Below, in pieces: positions 1-8,913 of a stretch of DNA of 64,000 bases. The notes below the pieces were generated by a model. That model saw only the letters and a list, made by a program, of their open reading frames with translations, was not told where the DNA came from and searched no databases. Position 1 is the stretch's first letter. The number at the start of each line of letters is the position of its first letter. Location: contig CANLQL010000004.1 in NCBI GenBank assembly GCA_947493265.1, positions 310,001 to 374,000 of the forward strand. Reading direction: 5' to 3'. The DNA is from an uncultured Litoreibacter sp. (GTDB lineage Bacteria; Pseudomonadota; Alphaproteobacteria; Rhodobacterales; Rhodobacteraceae). A program made the position numbers and the translations under genes.

Positions 1-620
1 ACACCCGCTTTAGAATAATCCTCATTCATGAACAGCGCCAGCGCCCAGAAATGCGGCGGTGTCCACATGAAGATCAAGCAGAACATCAACACGCTTTCCA
101 CCGACACACTGCCTGTGGCGACTGCCCAACCAATCATCGGAGGAAACGCGCCCGCAGCCCCACCGATAACAATGTTTTGCGGGGTCCAGCGTTTTAGCCA
201 GATCGTGTAGATCACAACGTAGAAGAAGATCGTAAACGCCAGTATGGCCGCGGCCATCCAATTGGCAACAAGGCCCAGCATCACCACGGAAATAAACGAC
301 AGCCACAAACCAAAGCTGAGCGCTTCACCGGGTTGCACGCGGCCTGCCGGAACCGGACGTTTGGCCGTGCGCTTCATGATCAGATCGATGTCGTGGTCAT
401 ACCACATGTTCAGCGCGCCAGAAGCCCCGCCGCCCAACGCGATAAACAGGATCGCAACCAACGCGATGAACGGGTGCACCGCGACCGGGGCGACAAATAC
501 GCCAACAGCCGCCGTGAACACAACAAGAGACATCACGCGCGGCTTCAGCAGCGCGACATAGTCACCGAACTGCGCCTCGTTGGGCTCTGTCGTTCCAATT
601 TGTTGTGTGGCGTCTGACAT
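1..620 (-). CDS. ctaB: Protoheme IX farnesyltransferase, C-terminus cut by window edge
   Basis: Translating the minus strand from the ATG at 620 gives MSDATQQIG followed by a polytopic membrane protein that runs off the left edge after about 206 residues. The prenyl-diphosphate-binding signature NMWYDHDID, then a KRPVPAG segment, is typical of UbiA-superfamily haem O synthases. The enzyme transfers a farnesyl group to protohaem in the inner membrane to make haem O for cytochrome oxidase. It lies 36 bases downstream of ctaC on the same strand, the usual alphaproteobacterial order. The C-terminal part is outside the window, so completeness cannot be judged. Confidence 0.95.
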   Translation of the reverse strand, partial: MSDATQQIGTTEPNEAQFGDYVALLKPRVMSLVVFTAAVGVFVAPVAVHPFIALVAILFIALGGGASGALNMWYDHDIDLIMKRTAKRPVPAGRVQPGEALSFGLWLSFISVVMLGLVANWMAAAILAFTIFFYVVIYTIWLKRWTPQNIVIGGAAGAFPPMIGWAVATGSVSVESVLMFCLIFMWTPPHFWALALFMNEDYSKAG

Positions 621-631
621 CAGATTGCGTC

Positions 632-650
632 GGGCGGGAATGACCCGCCC
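632..650 (-). terminator. Intercistronic GC hairpin between ctaC and ctaB
   Basis: A perfect 7-bp stem (GGGCGGG / CCCGCCC) with a 5-base loop fills most of the gap between the ctaC stop and the ctaB start. No T-tract follows on the minus strand, so partial attenuation or mRNA stabilisation is more likely than full termination. The role is inferred; only the hairpin is seen. Confidence 0.4.
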
Positions 651-656
651 TACCCT

Positions 657-1538
657 TTACTCAGCTGCTGCGACCGTGAGGCTGCGAGGTGTGCCCGCAT
701 ATTCCTCAATCGCGCCATCAAGCCATTCGTCGTAAACTTCCTGGCTGACCACTTTCACAGTGATTGGCATGTAAGCATGGGCTTGTCCGCAAAGCTCTGA
801 ACATTGGCCGAAATAGACGCCCTCTTGCTCGGCGGTGAACCAAAGCTGCGCCAGACGACCGGGAACCGCGTCTTGCTTCACACCAAAGGCCGGGATCGTC
901 CAAGAATGGATCACGTCCGCGCCAGTCACCTGCATAACGATTGTTTTGCCAACCGGAACGACCACAGCTGTGTCAGTTGCCAACAGAAACTCATCGCGTG
1001 TGTAGCCCGCTTCGATCAGCTCAGCCTCAACGTCTGCAGTTAGCTTGTTGTCGCCGGCACCGATCATGAAGCTGTCAAAGGCAAAATCGTGATCAACATA
1101 CTCATAGCCCCAGTACCACTGGTAGCCTGTGACCTTGATGACAATGTCACCTTCGGGAATGCGCTGCTGCTTGAACAGGACAGGAACCGAAAACGCGCCG
1201 ATAAAAATAAGAATCAGAACCGGGATCAACGTCCACGCAACTTCTAGTGGGGAGTTGTGTGTAAATTTCGCAGGCTCCGGGTTGCGCTTGGAATTATACC
1301 GGATCACGCACCAGGCCAAAAGCGCCGTAACAAACAGCGTGATGACCGTGATGATGATCAGCAGAAAATCGTCCAACCATTTGATCTCACGCATCAATTC
1401 TGTCACGGCTGGTTGAAAGTTAATCCCGTCGGGAACTGGTTTCCCGATGATCTCAAGATCTTCAATAGCAGTTTGTGCAAACGCGGCCGGGGCCGCCAGT
1501 GCTGCACCAAAACCCGCAAAAGCTGTCGTAAATCGCAT
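657..1538 (-). CDS. ctaC: Cytochrome c oxidase subunit II
   Basis: A 293-residue precursor. It has a signal peptide ending around AFA-Q (residues 19-22), two transmembrane helices (about 58-79 and 100-122), and a periplasmic cupredoxin domain. The CuA ligands are visible as His211, then Cys246, Glu248, Cys250, His254 and Met257 in the [12 protein letters not shown] segment. The subunit accepts electrons from cytochrome c in the aa3-type oxidase. It is followed by ctaB on the same strand and is divergent from tldD, an arrangement common in Rhodobacterales. The length is normal for the family. Confidence 0.98.
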   Translation of the reverse strand: MRFTTAFAGFGAALAAPAAFAQTAIEDLEIIGKPVPDGINFQPAVTELMREIKWLDDFLLIIITVITLFVTALLAWCVIRYNSKRNPEPAKFTHNSPLEVAWTLIPVLILIFIGAFSVPVLFKQQRIPEGDIVIKVTGYQWYWGYEYVDHDFAFDSFMIGAGDNKLTADVEAELIEAGYTRDEFLLATDTAVVVPVGKTIVMQVTGADVIHSWTIPAFGVKQDAVPGRLAQLWFTAEQEGVYFGQCSELCGQAHAYMPITVKVVSQEVYDEWLDGAIEEYAGTPRSLTVAAAE

Positions 1539-1719
1539 GCGTCTCTTCCCGTGTTTTTCTTCAGGGCGGTTGCAAAATCACAATCACCCGTTGCGTCTTT
1601 CGCTGCACAAACCATATTACCTGAGATGGGGCAAGCCTGAGACGCGTTCTCGCGCTACCATGCCGCAGGTTAAATCTCGGTCAAACCGGCCCCATGCCAA
1701 GCCGCATAAGGAATACCAA

Positions 1720-3153
1720 TTGAGCAATACGTCATCCACAGCTTTCCGCCCGTTTCAAACACATCTCGATCAGGACCGAGCCTTGAGCATTTTGCAGGAC
1801 GCAACGAACGGTGCAGATGACGGGGAGTTGTTCTTGGAGCGCCGCCGCGGTGAAGTGTTTTCGTTTGATGACGGACGCCTGAAAACGGCCAGCTATGATG
1901 CCTCCGAAGGCTTCGGGCTTCGTGCCGTCAAAGGGGAAACAGCTGGCTATGCTCATGCGACCGAGATTTCTGAAAACGCCCTAATCCGGGCGGGCGGAAC
2001 AGCAAAACTTGCGGTCGGCGATGGCGGCGGGACGATGGCCGCAAGCCCGCAAGCCACGAATGTGAAGCTCTATTCCGATATGAACCCAATGGATGGGTTC
2101 GCGTTTTCGGTTAAAGTCGATGTCCTTCGAGAAATTGATGCCTTCGCGCGCGCGCTCGACCCACGGGTTGTTCAGGTATCAGCGACCCTAGCCGCATCTC
2201 ATCAGGAGGTTTCGATCCTGCGCCCTGACGGCACGCTCGTCAGTGACGATCGCCCGATGGCGCGGTTGAACATCAGTGTCATTGTCGAAAAGGATGGACG
2301 GCGCGAAAGCGGTGGGATGGGTGGCGGTGGGCGCACAATGCTGGACGGATTACTCGCGCCGTCCCATTGGCAGGATTTGACCCGCGAAGCATTGCGTATC
2401 GCGCTGGTCAATCTGGATGCGGAACCGGCACCCGCAGGCATCATGGACGTTGTCCTTGGACCCGGTTGGCCCGGTATCTTGCTGCACGAAGCAATAGGCC
2501 ATGGTCTAGAGGGCGATTTCAACCGCAAAGAAACCTCCGCCTTTGCCGGTCTCATGGGCCAGCAGATTGCAGCCAAGGGGGTCACAGTACTGGATGATGG
2601 CACGATCCCGGACCGACGCGGGTCGATCTCGGTCGATGATGAAGGCACACCCAGCGGCAAGAATGTTCTGATCGATGATGGGGTCCTTGTTGGATATATG
2701 CAGGACCGCCAAAATGCCCGGTTGATGGGCGTCAAACCCACGGGCAATGGGCGACGCGAAAGCTATGCGCATGCGCCGATGCCGCGCATGACGAACACTT
2801 ACATGCTGAATGGCGAAGCGAACCCCGGTGATATGGTCGCTGATTTGAAAGATGGCATCTATGCCGTGGGCTTTGGCGGCGGTCAGGTCGATATCACCAA
2901 CGGCAAGTTTGTCTTCAGCTGCACCGAGGCCTACCGCGTTCGAAATGGCGTCGTTGGTGCCCCAGTGAAAGGGGCCACATTGATCGGTGACGGGGCCACA
3001 GCCTTGAAACAGATCCGCGCCATCGGAAATGACATGGCTCTTGATCCCGGGATTGGCAATTGCGGGAAGGCCGGTCAGTGGGTGCCTGTCGGCGTTGGTC
3101 AGCCAAGCCTGATGATCGGTGGATTGACCATTGGGGGGTCTGCGACTCGCTAG
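1720..3153 (+). CDS. tldD: TldD metalloprotease of the TldD/TldE pair
   Basis: A 477-residue TldD/PmbA-family protein. The zinc-protease motif HEAIGH lies at about residues 256-261, within a WPGILLHEAIGHGLEG context. TldD with TldE (PmbA) forms a heterodimeric protease that degrades unfolded peptides and matures microcin-like peptides in other bacteria. The reading frame is open far upstream, but I place the start at TTG 1720 because AAGGA lies seven bases before it and the resulting length fits the family. The alternative ATG at 1660 would add 20 residues. It is divergent from ctaC; no tldE is seen in the window. Confidence 0.95.
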   Translation: MSNTSSTAFRPFQTHLDQDRALSILQDATNGADDGELFLERRRGEVFSFDDGRLKTASYDASEGFGLRAVKGETAGYAHATEISENALIRAGGTAKLAVGDGGGTMAASPQATNVKLYSDMNPMDGFAFSVKVDVLREIDAFARALDPRVVQVSATLAASHQEVSILRPDGTLVSDDRPMARLNISVIVEKDGRRESGGMGGGGRTMLDGLLAPSHWQDLTREALRIALVNLDAEPAPAGIMDVVLGPGWPGILLHEAIGHGLEGDFNRKETSAFAGLMGQQIAAKGVTVLDDGTIPDRRGSISVDDEGTPSGKNVLIDDGVLVGYMQDRQNARLMGVKPTGNGRRESYAHAPMPRMTNTYMLNGEANPGDMVADLKDGIYAVGFGGGQVDITNGKFVFSCTEAYRVRNGVVGAPVKGATLIGDGATALKQIRAIGNDMALDPGIGNCGKAGQWVPVGVGQPSLMIGGLTIGGSATR

Positions 3154-3400
3154 ACCGGGCGACGGTTTTTCCTGCGACGCCCAAAAACGGTTAATTTACC
3201 TCCCCATAAATGGCGAGGGCAAAGCATATGCCGAAAATCGGTCCGGGATTTGCTGCTGTCTTCGGGCGAATTTTCATATTTTTTATGTATATAAATTAGA
3301 TACTTATGCGTTTTTTCGCAGAAATCCAGAATTCGGATTTTGTCTTCATTCTCTCTTAACCACTTCGGTGCCAAACATAGTGTAATGATTGGACGGAGAC

Positions 3401-4531
3401 ATGATGGCCAGCGACTTGCTGTCTACCCCACCCCCCCTCGCACCCCCACTGACTCAGGGCGCAATGGTATCGTGGCTCCGTCTAATCAGATCCCACCGTG
3501 TGGGTGTCTCCACTTTTTTTAGATTGCTGTCGGAACATGGCTCTGCCGATGCCGCGCTGGATGTTTTGCCGGACATCGCGACAGCAGCGGGGGTTCAGAA
3601 ATATTCCCCCTGTTCTGTTCAAGACGCGGAACGTGAACTGCAAGCAGGCCAGCGCCTAGGAGCGCGCTTAATCTGCTTTGGAAGCGCAGAGTTCCCTGTC
3701 CAATTGTCGATGATTGCGGACCCACCTCCCTTGTTGTGGGCGCTGGGCAGAGTTGATCTTCTGAACACGCGATCGATCGCCATTGTGGGTGCGCGCAACG
3801 CATCCAGCCTTGGAACCCGGATGGCGCGGTTCCTGGCGAAGGACCTGGGGGAACTTGGCTTTGCCACTGTTTCCGGCCTTGCCCGTGGAATTGACGCAGC
3901 AGTGCACAACGCAAGCCTGCCAACCGGAACGATTGCGGTGCAAGCCGGGGGTGTCGATGTCGTGTATCCAAATGAAAACAAGGCGCTACAAGACCAGATC
4001 GGACAAATTGGACTGCGTATCAGCGAACAGCCTATTGGACTTCAGCCGCAGGCGCGTCATTTTCCGAGGCGCAACAGGATCATTTCTGGCCTTGGTCAGG
4101 CGGTGATCGTGGTGGAGGCCGCTGCAAAATCGGGAAGCCTGATCACCGCGCGCGACGCTTTGGATCAAGGCCGCGATGTGATGGCTGTCCCGGGACATCC
4201 CTTGGATGCACGCTCTGCGGGTAATAATCTCTTGATCCGTGACGGGGCTATTTTGGTTCGAAATGCGCGCGATGTCATGGAAAGCCTGACGCCGATCGCA
4301 CCAGCTGAAAATCCCATGTCGAAATCACAAACCGCGGATACGCCAGTTCACGAACACGGTCCTGCGCATGCTGAAATCCTGAACTTGCTGGGTCCAACGC
4401 CGATTGCTGAGGATCAGTTGATCCGCGATTTGGCGAAACCTGCGCATCTGGTTGCGCCAACACTTCTAAACCTAGAAATGCGCGGGAAAATCTCGCGCCA
4501 GCCCGGCGGATTGCTGTGCAAAGTGCCCTAG
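3401..4531 (+). CDS. dprA: DNA-processing protein DprA (Smf)
   Basis: A protein of about 376 residues with the DprA Rossmann-like core: RSIAIVGARNAS, the GLARGID segment, GGVDVVYP and GSLITARDALDQGRDVMAVPG. A C-terminal winged-helix (DprA_WH-like) region follows. DprA binds incoming single-stranded DNA and loads RecA during natural transformation. The start is one of two adjacent ATGs (3401 or 3404) after GGACGGAG; spacing slightly favours the second. The 247 bases upstream are AT-rich and may hold the promoter. The gene ends overlapping the convergent EamA gene by four bases. Confidence 0.95.
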   Translation: MMASDLLSTPPPLAPPLTQGAMVSWLRLIRSHRVGVSTFFRLLSEHGSADAALDVLPDIATAAGVQKYSPCSVQDAERELQAGQRLGARLICFGSAEFPVQLSMIADPPPLLWALGRVDLLNTRSIAIVGARNASSLGTRMARFLAKDLGELGFATVSGLARGIDAAVHNASLPTGTIAVQAGGVDVVYPNENKALQDQIGQIGLRISEQPIGLQPQARHFPRRNRIISGLGQAVIVVEAAAKSGSLITARDALDQGRDVMAVPGHPLDARSAGNNLLIRDGAILVRNARDVMESLTPIAPAENPMSKSQTADTPVHEHGPAHAEILNLLGPTPIAEDQLIRDLAKPAHLVAPTLLNLEMRGKISRQPGGLLCKVP

Positions 4532-5355
4532 CGACGCAACGACAACGCGATCCCGCCAAGCACAAGAAGGGCAGCGAGGGCAAACCGAATGCTGACCTCC
4601 TCCCCCAGAAATAGCATCCCACCTGCAAGTGCGATGACAGGCACGCTGAGTTGCGCGGTTGCGGCGATGCTAGTCTGAAGGCGTGGAAGAACCTGATACC
4701 ACAGTGCATAGCCCAGCGCAGAGGTGATCGCACCGCTGGCAATCGCCGATAGCAACCCCGGCGTGGAGAACTCCAACGTCGTTATCGGCAGCAAAACCAG
4801 CGCCATCAGCGGCGTCGCAATCACAAAGTTCGCCCCGGTTGCTGCAAGGGCGTCGCTGGATTTTGCCCCGATCAAGGAATATATCCCCCAGCCGACGCCT
4901 GCCACAATCATGAAGGTCGACCCAATCAGGTTCAGACCACCAGCCCCATCTGGCCAAAGCAAGACGCATAAGCCGCCGAAGGCCACAGCCATTCCCGCCC
5001 AGCGCAAGGCCGGGATTAGATCGCCGCGCAAGATTGCCGCCAGAAACATCGTGACCTGCACCATTCCAAACAAGATTAACGCGCCCGCTCCTGCGTCCAG
5101 TGTCAAATAAGCCAGAGAGAAGCCGCACATATAGGCCGACAGCGACACCACCGCAGCCCAACGACCCGAGGCGACCCAATTCAGACCTCCGTCGCGCAGG
5201 ACAAGAAGTCCGGTTAGGACCACGGCCCCGGCCAGGATGCGGACCAAAGCAAAAAGGCTAGGGTCCATGCCCCCAGCGCTGACGCCAAACTTGTTCAGCA
5301 CCGAATTGGCCGCAAACGCGACCATGGTCAAAAGGCAAAGAAGGAAGAGCTTCAT
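4528..5355 (-). CDS. EamA/DMT-family permease
   Basis: A 275-residue, very hydrophobic protein with about ten transmembrane segments arranged as two five-helix EamA repeats, and a short basic C-terminus. The family exports or imports small metabolites (amino acids, nucleotides, drugs); the substrate cannot be read from sequence. The 3' end overlaps dprA by four bases. The gene begins 163 bases downstream of the retron-like reverse transcriptase on the same strand, but nothing shows that the two are co-transcribed. Confidence 0.88.
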   Translation of the reverse strand: MKLFLLCLLTMVAFAANSVLNKFGVSAGGMDPSLFALVRILAGAVVLTGLLVLRDGGLNWVASGRWAAVVSLSAYMCGFSLAYLTLDAGAGALILFGMVQVTMFLAAILRGDLIPALRWAGMAVAFGGLCVLLWPDGAGGLNLIGSTFMIVAGVGWGIYSLIGAKSSDALAATGANFVIATPLMALVLLPITTLEFSTPGLLSAIASGAITSALGYALWYQVLPRLQTSIAATAQLSVPVIALAGGMLFLGEEVSIRFALAALLVLGGIALSLRR

Positions 5356-5518
5356 GAGAGCGTGTCGAAGGCCTTAGAATAATTCAGGCTTTCTTCTGGC
5401 ACATCTTCACCCAGAGCCGCCAGTCACGAGTGCGAGACGGGGTGAGGTTAGATGAGTATGGGTCCAGTCAGAATGTACCGCTTTCTCAAAATGACCGGTT
5501 CGTGGTTAAATCAGTAGT

Positions 5519-6817
5519 TTAGTTCGAGCTCTTTAAGGCCGTTTTCTTTAGAAGGCGCCGTAGCTTCAAACCGCGGCTTGGATTGACAGTCTCAAACCAA
5601 TCAATCTTGCCCAATAATGCTGCTCTAAAATCAGGATCCAAGAGACGGGTATCATCGGGTTTCTCGCAGGCATGAATAACTGCCTTTAAGTGGTCGAACA
5701 GTTTGCGATCAATGTTGAGGCGCTCGTTCACAACAACGCCCGTTACCTTCTGCCGTGATGTATTCGACATCAAACGGGTTTTCGCTCGATTGACTGCAAA
5801 GCCCTCATCACGAACAATTTGTGGAACAACCCTCAAGAGCGAACCAACAACATGGTTGTCTCCAGAGAAACTTAGGTCGTCTGCGTATCGACTAAAATGA
5901 GCGCCTAGACTATTCGCGAGCGCCGATAATCTACGATCAAGCGTAAAAGAGACGTGATTTGCCAAGGCTGGTGAAACTGGCGACCCCTGAGGCAAATGCG
6001 GTTTGCGGTACAATGACCTATCATCAAAATTGAGGCGTTCCAATATGCGCGGCGGCGTCGATGTCGTGCATAGTGCTGTCAAATATTGCGCGACTTCATG
6101 TGGATAACCAAGGCACCTAAAAAGTCCAAATATTCGCCCCGACCCGATAGTGGGAAAGAAATCTCTCAGATCAAAGCAAACCACGACATCTTCGCCTACA
6201 TGTCTGCTGGCCGCTTGCAGGCAATTCCGACCTTTCACAAAACCAAACGCGTCAGCGTGGCTTGGTAATTTGTCAAGGATGCCTCGAAGAATCTGACGTT
6301 GGACTGATTTCAAACTCTGCTTGGGCGCTTCAATCACTCTAATGCCCTTGGTCTTCTTTTTCCTAAAAACATAGTGATAGTGATTGATTGCAGTCTCACC
6401 GTGTCTCTCAAATCGACGATGCCGATCTGCGAGATACTCCAGGCGGGCTGTTGGTAACACGAGCCAATCAGCGAGACTTCCCACTGTTGGAAGTTGAGGC
6501 ACATCCACATCAACAAACGCTGCAATAGGAGACATGGTTGGTGATGTTAAGTCGCGAGCGGGCCAAATATCGCGCTTCTGACAATACCGATAAGCTCGCT
6601 CGAAATTGTGAATGCGTAATAACGAGCAAGCCACAGAATTGGTAGATGGGGCATATTGAGATGGTAGTACGAGAAACAGCTCAGCAACTATTTCTGGCAC
6701 AAGCCTGTGAAGTGCAAATGGAAACCTTCGCAATAAATTGAACGTTATGAATTCCTGTGTCCACGATCCAAGTGTAAGGCTGTCAGCTATATTGCGCGAA
6801 AATTCCAGCTTATTCAT
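5519..6817 (-). CDS. Retron-type reverse transcriptase
   Basis: A 432-residue RNA-directed DNA polymerase. Motifs in order: IRVIEAPKQ (about 159-167); AFGFVKGRN (190-198); the catalytic Asp216 in CFDLRDFF; LPQGSPVSP (275-283); the catalytic YADD at 311-314; NRAKTRL (343-349); and VTGVVVN (358-364). The last is a hallmark of retron enzymes rather than group II intron maturases. No maturase or HNH domain follows. About 115-140 residues precede the polymerase core, longer than in the ~320-residue Ec86 enzyme. Its base composition is visibly more AT-rich than neighbouring genes, suggesting transfer. A structured RNA leader lies just upstream; no recognisable effector is adjacent. Confidence 0.9.
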   Translation of the reverse strand: MNKLEFSRNIADSLTLGSWTQEFITFNLLRRFPFALHRLVPEIVAELFLVLPSQYAPSTNSVACSLLRIHNFERAYRYCQKRDIWPARDLTSPTMSPIAAFVDVDVPQLPTVGSLADWLVLPTARLEYLADRHRRFERHGETAINHYHYVFRKKKTKGIRVIEAPKQSLKSVQRQILRGILDKLPSHADAFGFVKGRNCLQAASRHVGEDVVVCFDLRDFFPTIGSGRIFGLFRCLGYPHEVAQYLTALCTTSTPPRILERLNFDDRSLYRKPHLPQGSPVSPALANHVSFTLDRRLSALANSLGAHFSRYADDLSFSGDNHVVGSLLRVVPQIVRDEGFAVNRAKTRLMSNTSRQKVTGVVVNERLNIDRKLFDHLKAVIHACEKPDDTRLLDPDFRAALLGKIDWFETVNPSRGLKLRRLLKKTALKSSN

Positions 6818-6828
6818 TTTAGAAAATC

Positions 6829-7079
6829 TGTTGCAACGAACGATCTCCGCTTTTCTCGGCTTCGCGCTACCTGATCTGGGTGAAGCCCAGCGGCGGTAGC
6901 GCCATGTTTGCTTAGGTAGCGTTCGCAGACGGGGATACCCCGCCCAACTCTATACATCGCAGCACAGAGCATCCAAAGACCGCCGTTGCACAAGCAACGA
7001 TGCAATAGGAAATAGAACTTGCCAACCCCAAGTTGGCGAACTGCACTCAGTTTCCTGCCAGTCGCCTCTTGTTGCAACA
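6829..7079 (-). ncRNA. Candidate retron msr-msd RNA
   Basis: About 250 bases immediately 5' of the reverse transcriptase, on the same strand, are densely self-complementary. In transcript order: a GGCGACTG/CAGTTCGCC stem (7066-7035); GCCAAC/GTTGGC with a 5-base loop (7036-7021); CGTTGC/GCAACG with a 4-base loop (6999-6984); CGGGG/CCCCG (6942-6930); and a nested long hairpin with an 8-bp GCGCTACC/GGTAGCGC outer stem and a CTGGG/CCCAG inner stem (6902-6864). Matching 9-base segments close both ends and could serve as the a1/a2 repeats. An open frame through this region looks non-coding. The boundaries and branching G are inferred, not proven. Confidence 0.55.
6829..7079 (-). repeat. Terminal repeats, candidate a1/a2 of the retron RNA
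   Basis: TGTTGCAAC occurs at 7079-7071 and its complement GTTGCAACA at 6837-6829 on the minus strand, giving nine exact base pairs. The core GTTGCAAC is self-complementary, so the copies are both direct and inverted. The second copy ends 11 bases before the reverse-transcriptase ATG at 6817. Known retrons also place the reverse-transcriptase gene shortly after the a2 repeat. The pairing is shorter than in some characterised retrons. Confidence 0.45.
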
Positions 7080-7361
7080 TCCCGTAATTTGGGGTCATCC
7101 TAGTCGTTCTCAGATATGTAGCACGCCAGCAAAAGACCGCTAAAAGTGCGGTGCCCAACGCCGCAAACTGGAAATCGCCCATCATGCTGCATCTGCAGCT
7201 CGCATTGCGGTCATTCGCTGCAAACACGTAATGCAGGTTAAGTAGACTTACAGATCCGGAATAAAGCGGCAGTCCGCTGCTCAATAGATGGGGGCCGTGT
7301 CAAAGAGGCGAGACAGTGCAATAATCACTACTCTAAGGATTGCCGCAATTCGGAGAAAGAC

Positions 7362-7745
7362 ATGAAGACAGTTGGCTTGGTTCTTGTAGCGCTCATTGCG
7401 GTGCTCCAATTCTATATCGCTTGGTTTGAAATGTTCGCGTGGACGTCGCGGGGTCCCAAAATATTTGACACTTTCCCGCCAGAGCTCTTTGAGCAAACCA
7501 TCCAATTGGCCGCCAACCAAGGCATCTACAACGCTTTTCTAGCTGTAGGATTGGTTTGGTCTCTCTTTATCAAAGAGGAAAAGTGGCAATTCAACATAGC
7601 GGTTTGTTTTCTGGTGTTCGTTGCAGTCGCAGGCGTCGTCGCCGCAATGACCGTCGCGCTAAAATCTGGCCTTCCACAATTCATACCCGCAAGTATCGCC
7701 TTAGTTCTCTTGATTTACTCGAGGAAGAGGAACGCGGCAGCCTAA
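7362..7745 (+). CDS. DUF1304-like small integral membrane protein
   Basis: A 127-residue protein with four hydrophobic segments (about 4-22, 50-66, 73-95 and 102-118) and a basic tail. The opening helix, the IAWFEMFAW segment and the ANQGIYNAFLA segment fit the DUF1304 family, which has no established function. The start is the ATG after GGAGAAAG. It is divergent from the retron-like locus, about 280 bases from the putative RNA start. It could be an ordinary chromosomal gene or an accessory of the neighbouring element; the sequence does not decide. Confidence 0.75.
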   Translation: MKTVGLVLVALIAVLQFYIAWFEMFAWTSRGPKIFDTFPPELFEQTIQLAANQGIYNAFLAVGLVWSLFIKEEKWQFNIAVCFLVFVAVAGVVAAMTVALKSGLPQFIPASIALVLLIYSRKRNAAA

Positions 7746-7901
7746 GTCGATGTGGCAACGGTCCATGGCGAACATTCAACAGTTCAGACCAAGCCGCAAT
7801 GCAGCTCAGAGAACACCAAAGCTGTCCTTAGGTCTGAGTATGCCAAGGGGCGGTCTCGAATGCGTTGCGTCAGTCGAAAAAACCCGCAGAGGCCAAAATT
7901 G

Positions 7902-7920
7902 AACGGCTATTAGAGCCGTT
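7902..7920. terminator. Hairpin in the gap between the DUF1304 gene and the dehydrogenase gene
   Basis: AACGGCT and AGCCGTT form a perfect 7-bp stem with a 5-base loop, between two convergent genes. There is no clear T-tract on either side, so this is a weak bidirectional terminator candidate. The rest of the 258-base gap shows nothing recognisable. Confidence 0.35.
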
Positions 7921-8003
7921 AACCAATCAATCGCCTGCGGAGTAATCTGCGATGTGGTGACGGTCTAGAATCTGTTTCGCATCACAGTGTGACGGATTGG
8001 CAG

Positions 8004-8882
8004 CTAACGCGATTGCTCCAAGAAAAGATCAAAAATTTCCGGCACGTTTCCCTCGGCCATCTCTGCGTCCAACGCTGCTTGCAGGTTTGCATTTGTACCC
8101 TCAGCGATTTGCGCTCGGATCCCCATGTCCTCAACCATTTTCAAGAAATACCCAATGTCTTTGCTGGCATTCGCGATCGAAAAGCCCAAATCGCTGACCC
8201 CGTCGACAGCGTAGTTTTTGCAAAACTGCATGAACGGGGAATTGGACGGACCTGCGGACATGATGTCGAACAGCTGCTGGCGATCAACGCCCGCACGGTC
8301 TGCGACCGCAAAAGCTTGGCTCATAGTGCAAACTGTTGTCATGCCCATGAAGTTGTTAATCAGCTTGGTGACATGACCTGCGCCAAGCGCGCCGAGGTGA
8401 AAGACATTTTCGCCTAGCAGGTCCAAAACAGGTTTCACCCGATTGTAGGTGTCCATGTCTCCGGCCGCCATGATATTCAGGAGACCGTCTTTGGCATGCG
8501 CTGGCGTGCGTCCGAGAGGTGCGTCAATCATGCCAGCGCCCCTTGCTGCAAGATCCGCTCCGATCTTGCGGGTTGAAGCTGGGATCGACGTGCCAAAGTC
8601 GATGACATCCGTACCGCTTTTGATGCCCGCTAAGATCCCGTCGTCGCCATAGATCAGGCTTTCGACCACGTCGGAAGTGGTCACGCAGAGCATGATGATA
8701 TCGCTTGCTTCGGCGAGGGCTTTGGGCGTGTCGACTTCGACGGCACCGCGCGCGGTGGTCGCCGCAACAGCTTCTTTGTTGCGCCCGATGACAACCAAAT
8801 CATAGCCGTTATTCTGAAGGCATTCGGCCATGTTGCCGCCCATAAGACCCAGTCCGATGAAACCGATCGTTGGTTTGGTCAT
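8004..8882 (-). CDS. NAD(P)-dependent beta-hydroxyacid dehydrogenase (HIBADH/GarR-like)
   Basis: A 292-residue 6-phosphogluconate/3-hydroxyisobutyrate dehydrogenase-family protein. The N-terminal nucleotide-binding fold starts with GFIGLGLMGGNMA. The substrate motif is DAPLGRTPAHAKDGLL, and the catalytic Lys lies in GHVTKLINNFMG. Such enzymes interconvert 3-hydroxy acids and semialdehydes (for example tartronate semialdehyde). The ATG at 8882 is chosen because GGAG lies upstream and the fold begins there. It is the last gene of a TRAP-transporter operon, so it probably oxidises or reduces the imported hydroxy acid; the exact substrate is unknown. Confidence 0.88.
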   Translation of the reverse strand: MTKPTIGFIGLGLMGGNMAECLQNNGYDLVVIGRNKEAVAATTARGAVEVDTPKALAEASDIIMLCVTTSDVVESLIYGDDGILAGIKSGTDVIDFGTSIPASTRKIGADLAARGAGMIDAPLGRTPAHAKDGLLNIMAAGDMDTYNRVKPVLDLLGENVFHLGALGAGHVTKLINNFMGMTTVCTMSQAFAVADRAGVDRQQLFDIMSAGPSNSPFMQFCKNYAVDGVSDLGFSIANASKDIGYFLKMVEDMGIRAQIAEGTNANLQAALDAEMAEGNVPEIFDLFLEQSR

Positions 8883-8913
8883 GTCAAACTCCAAATGCTT
8901 TTCTAAATCTGTT

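Noticed and set aside
6814-7284. Minus-strand open frame of 156 codons overlapping the reverse-transcriptase start
   Set aside because: It covers the hairpin-rich region, its product is Cys/Arg-rich with no recognisable fold, and the conserved-looking elements are RNA stems. Treated as the candidate retron RNA.
7281-7520. Minus-strand 79-codon frame opposite the DUF1304 gene
   Set aside because: It lies antisense to a well-formed membrane protein and shows no independent evidence of coding.
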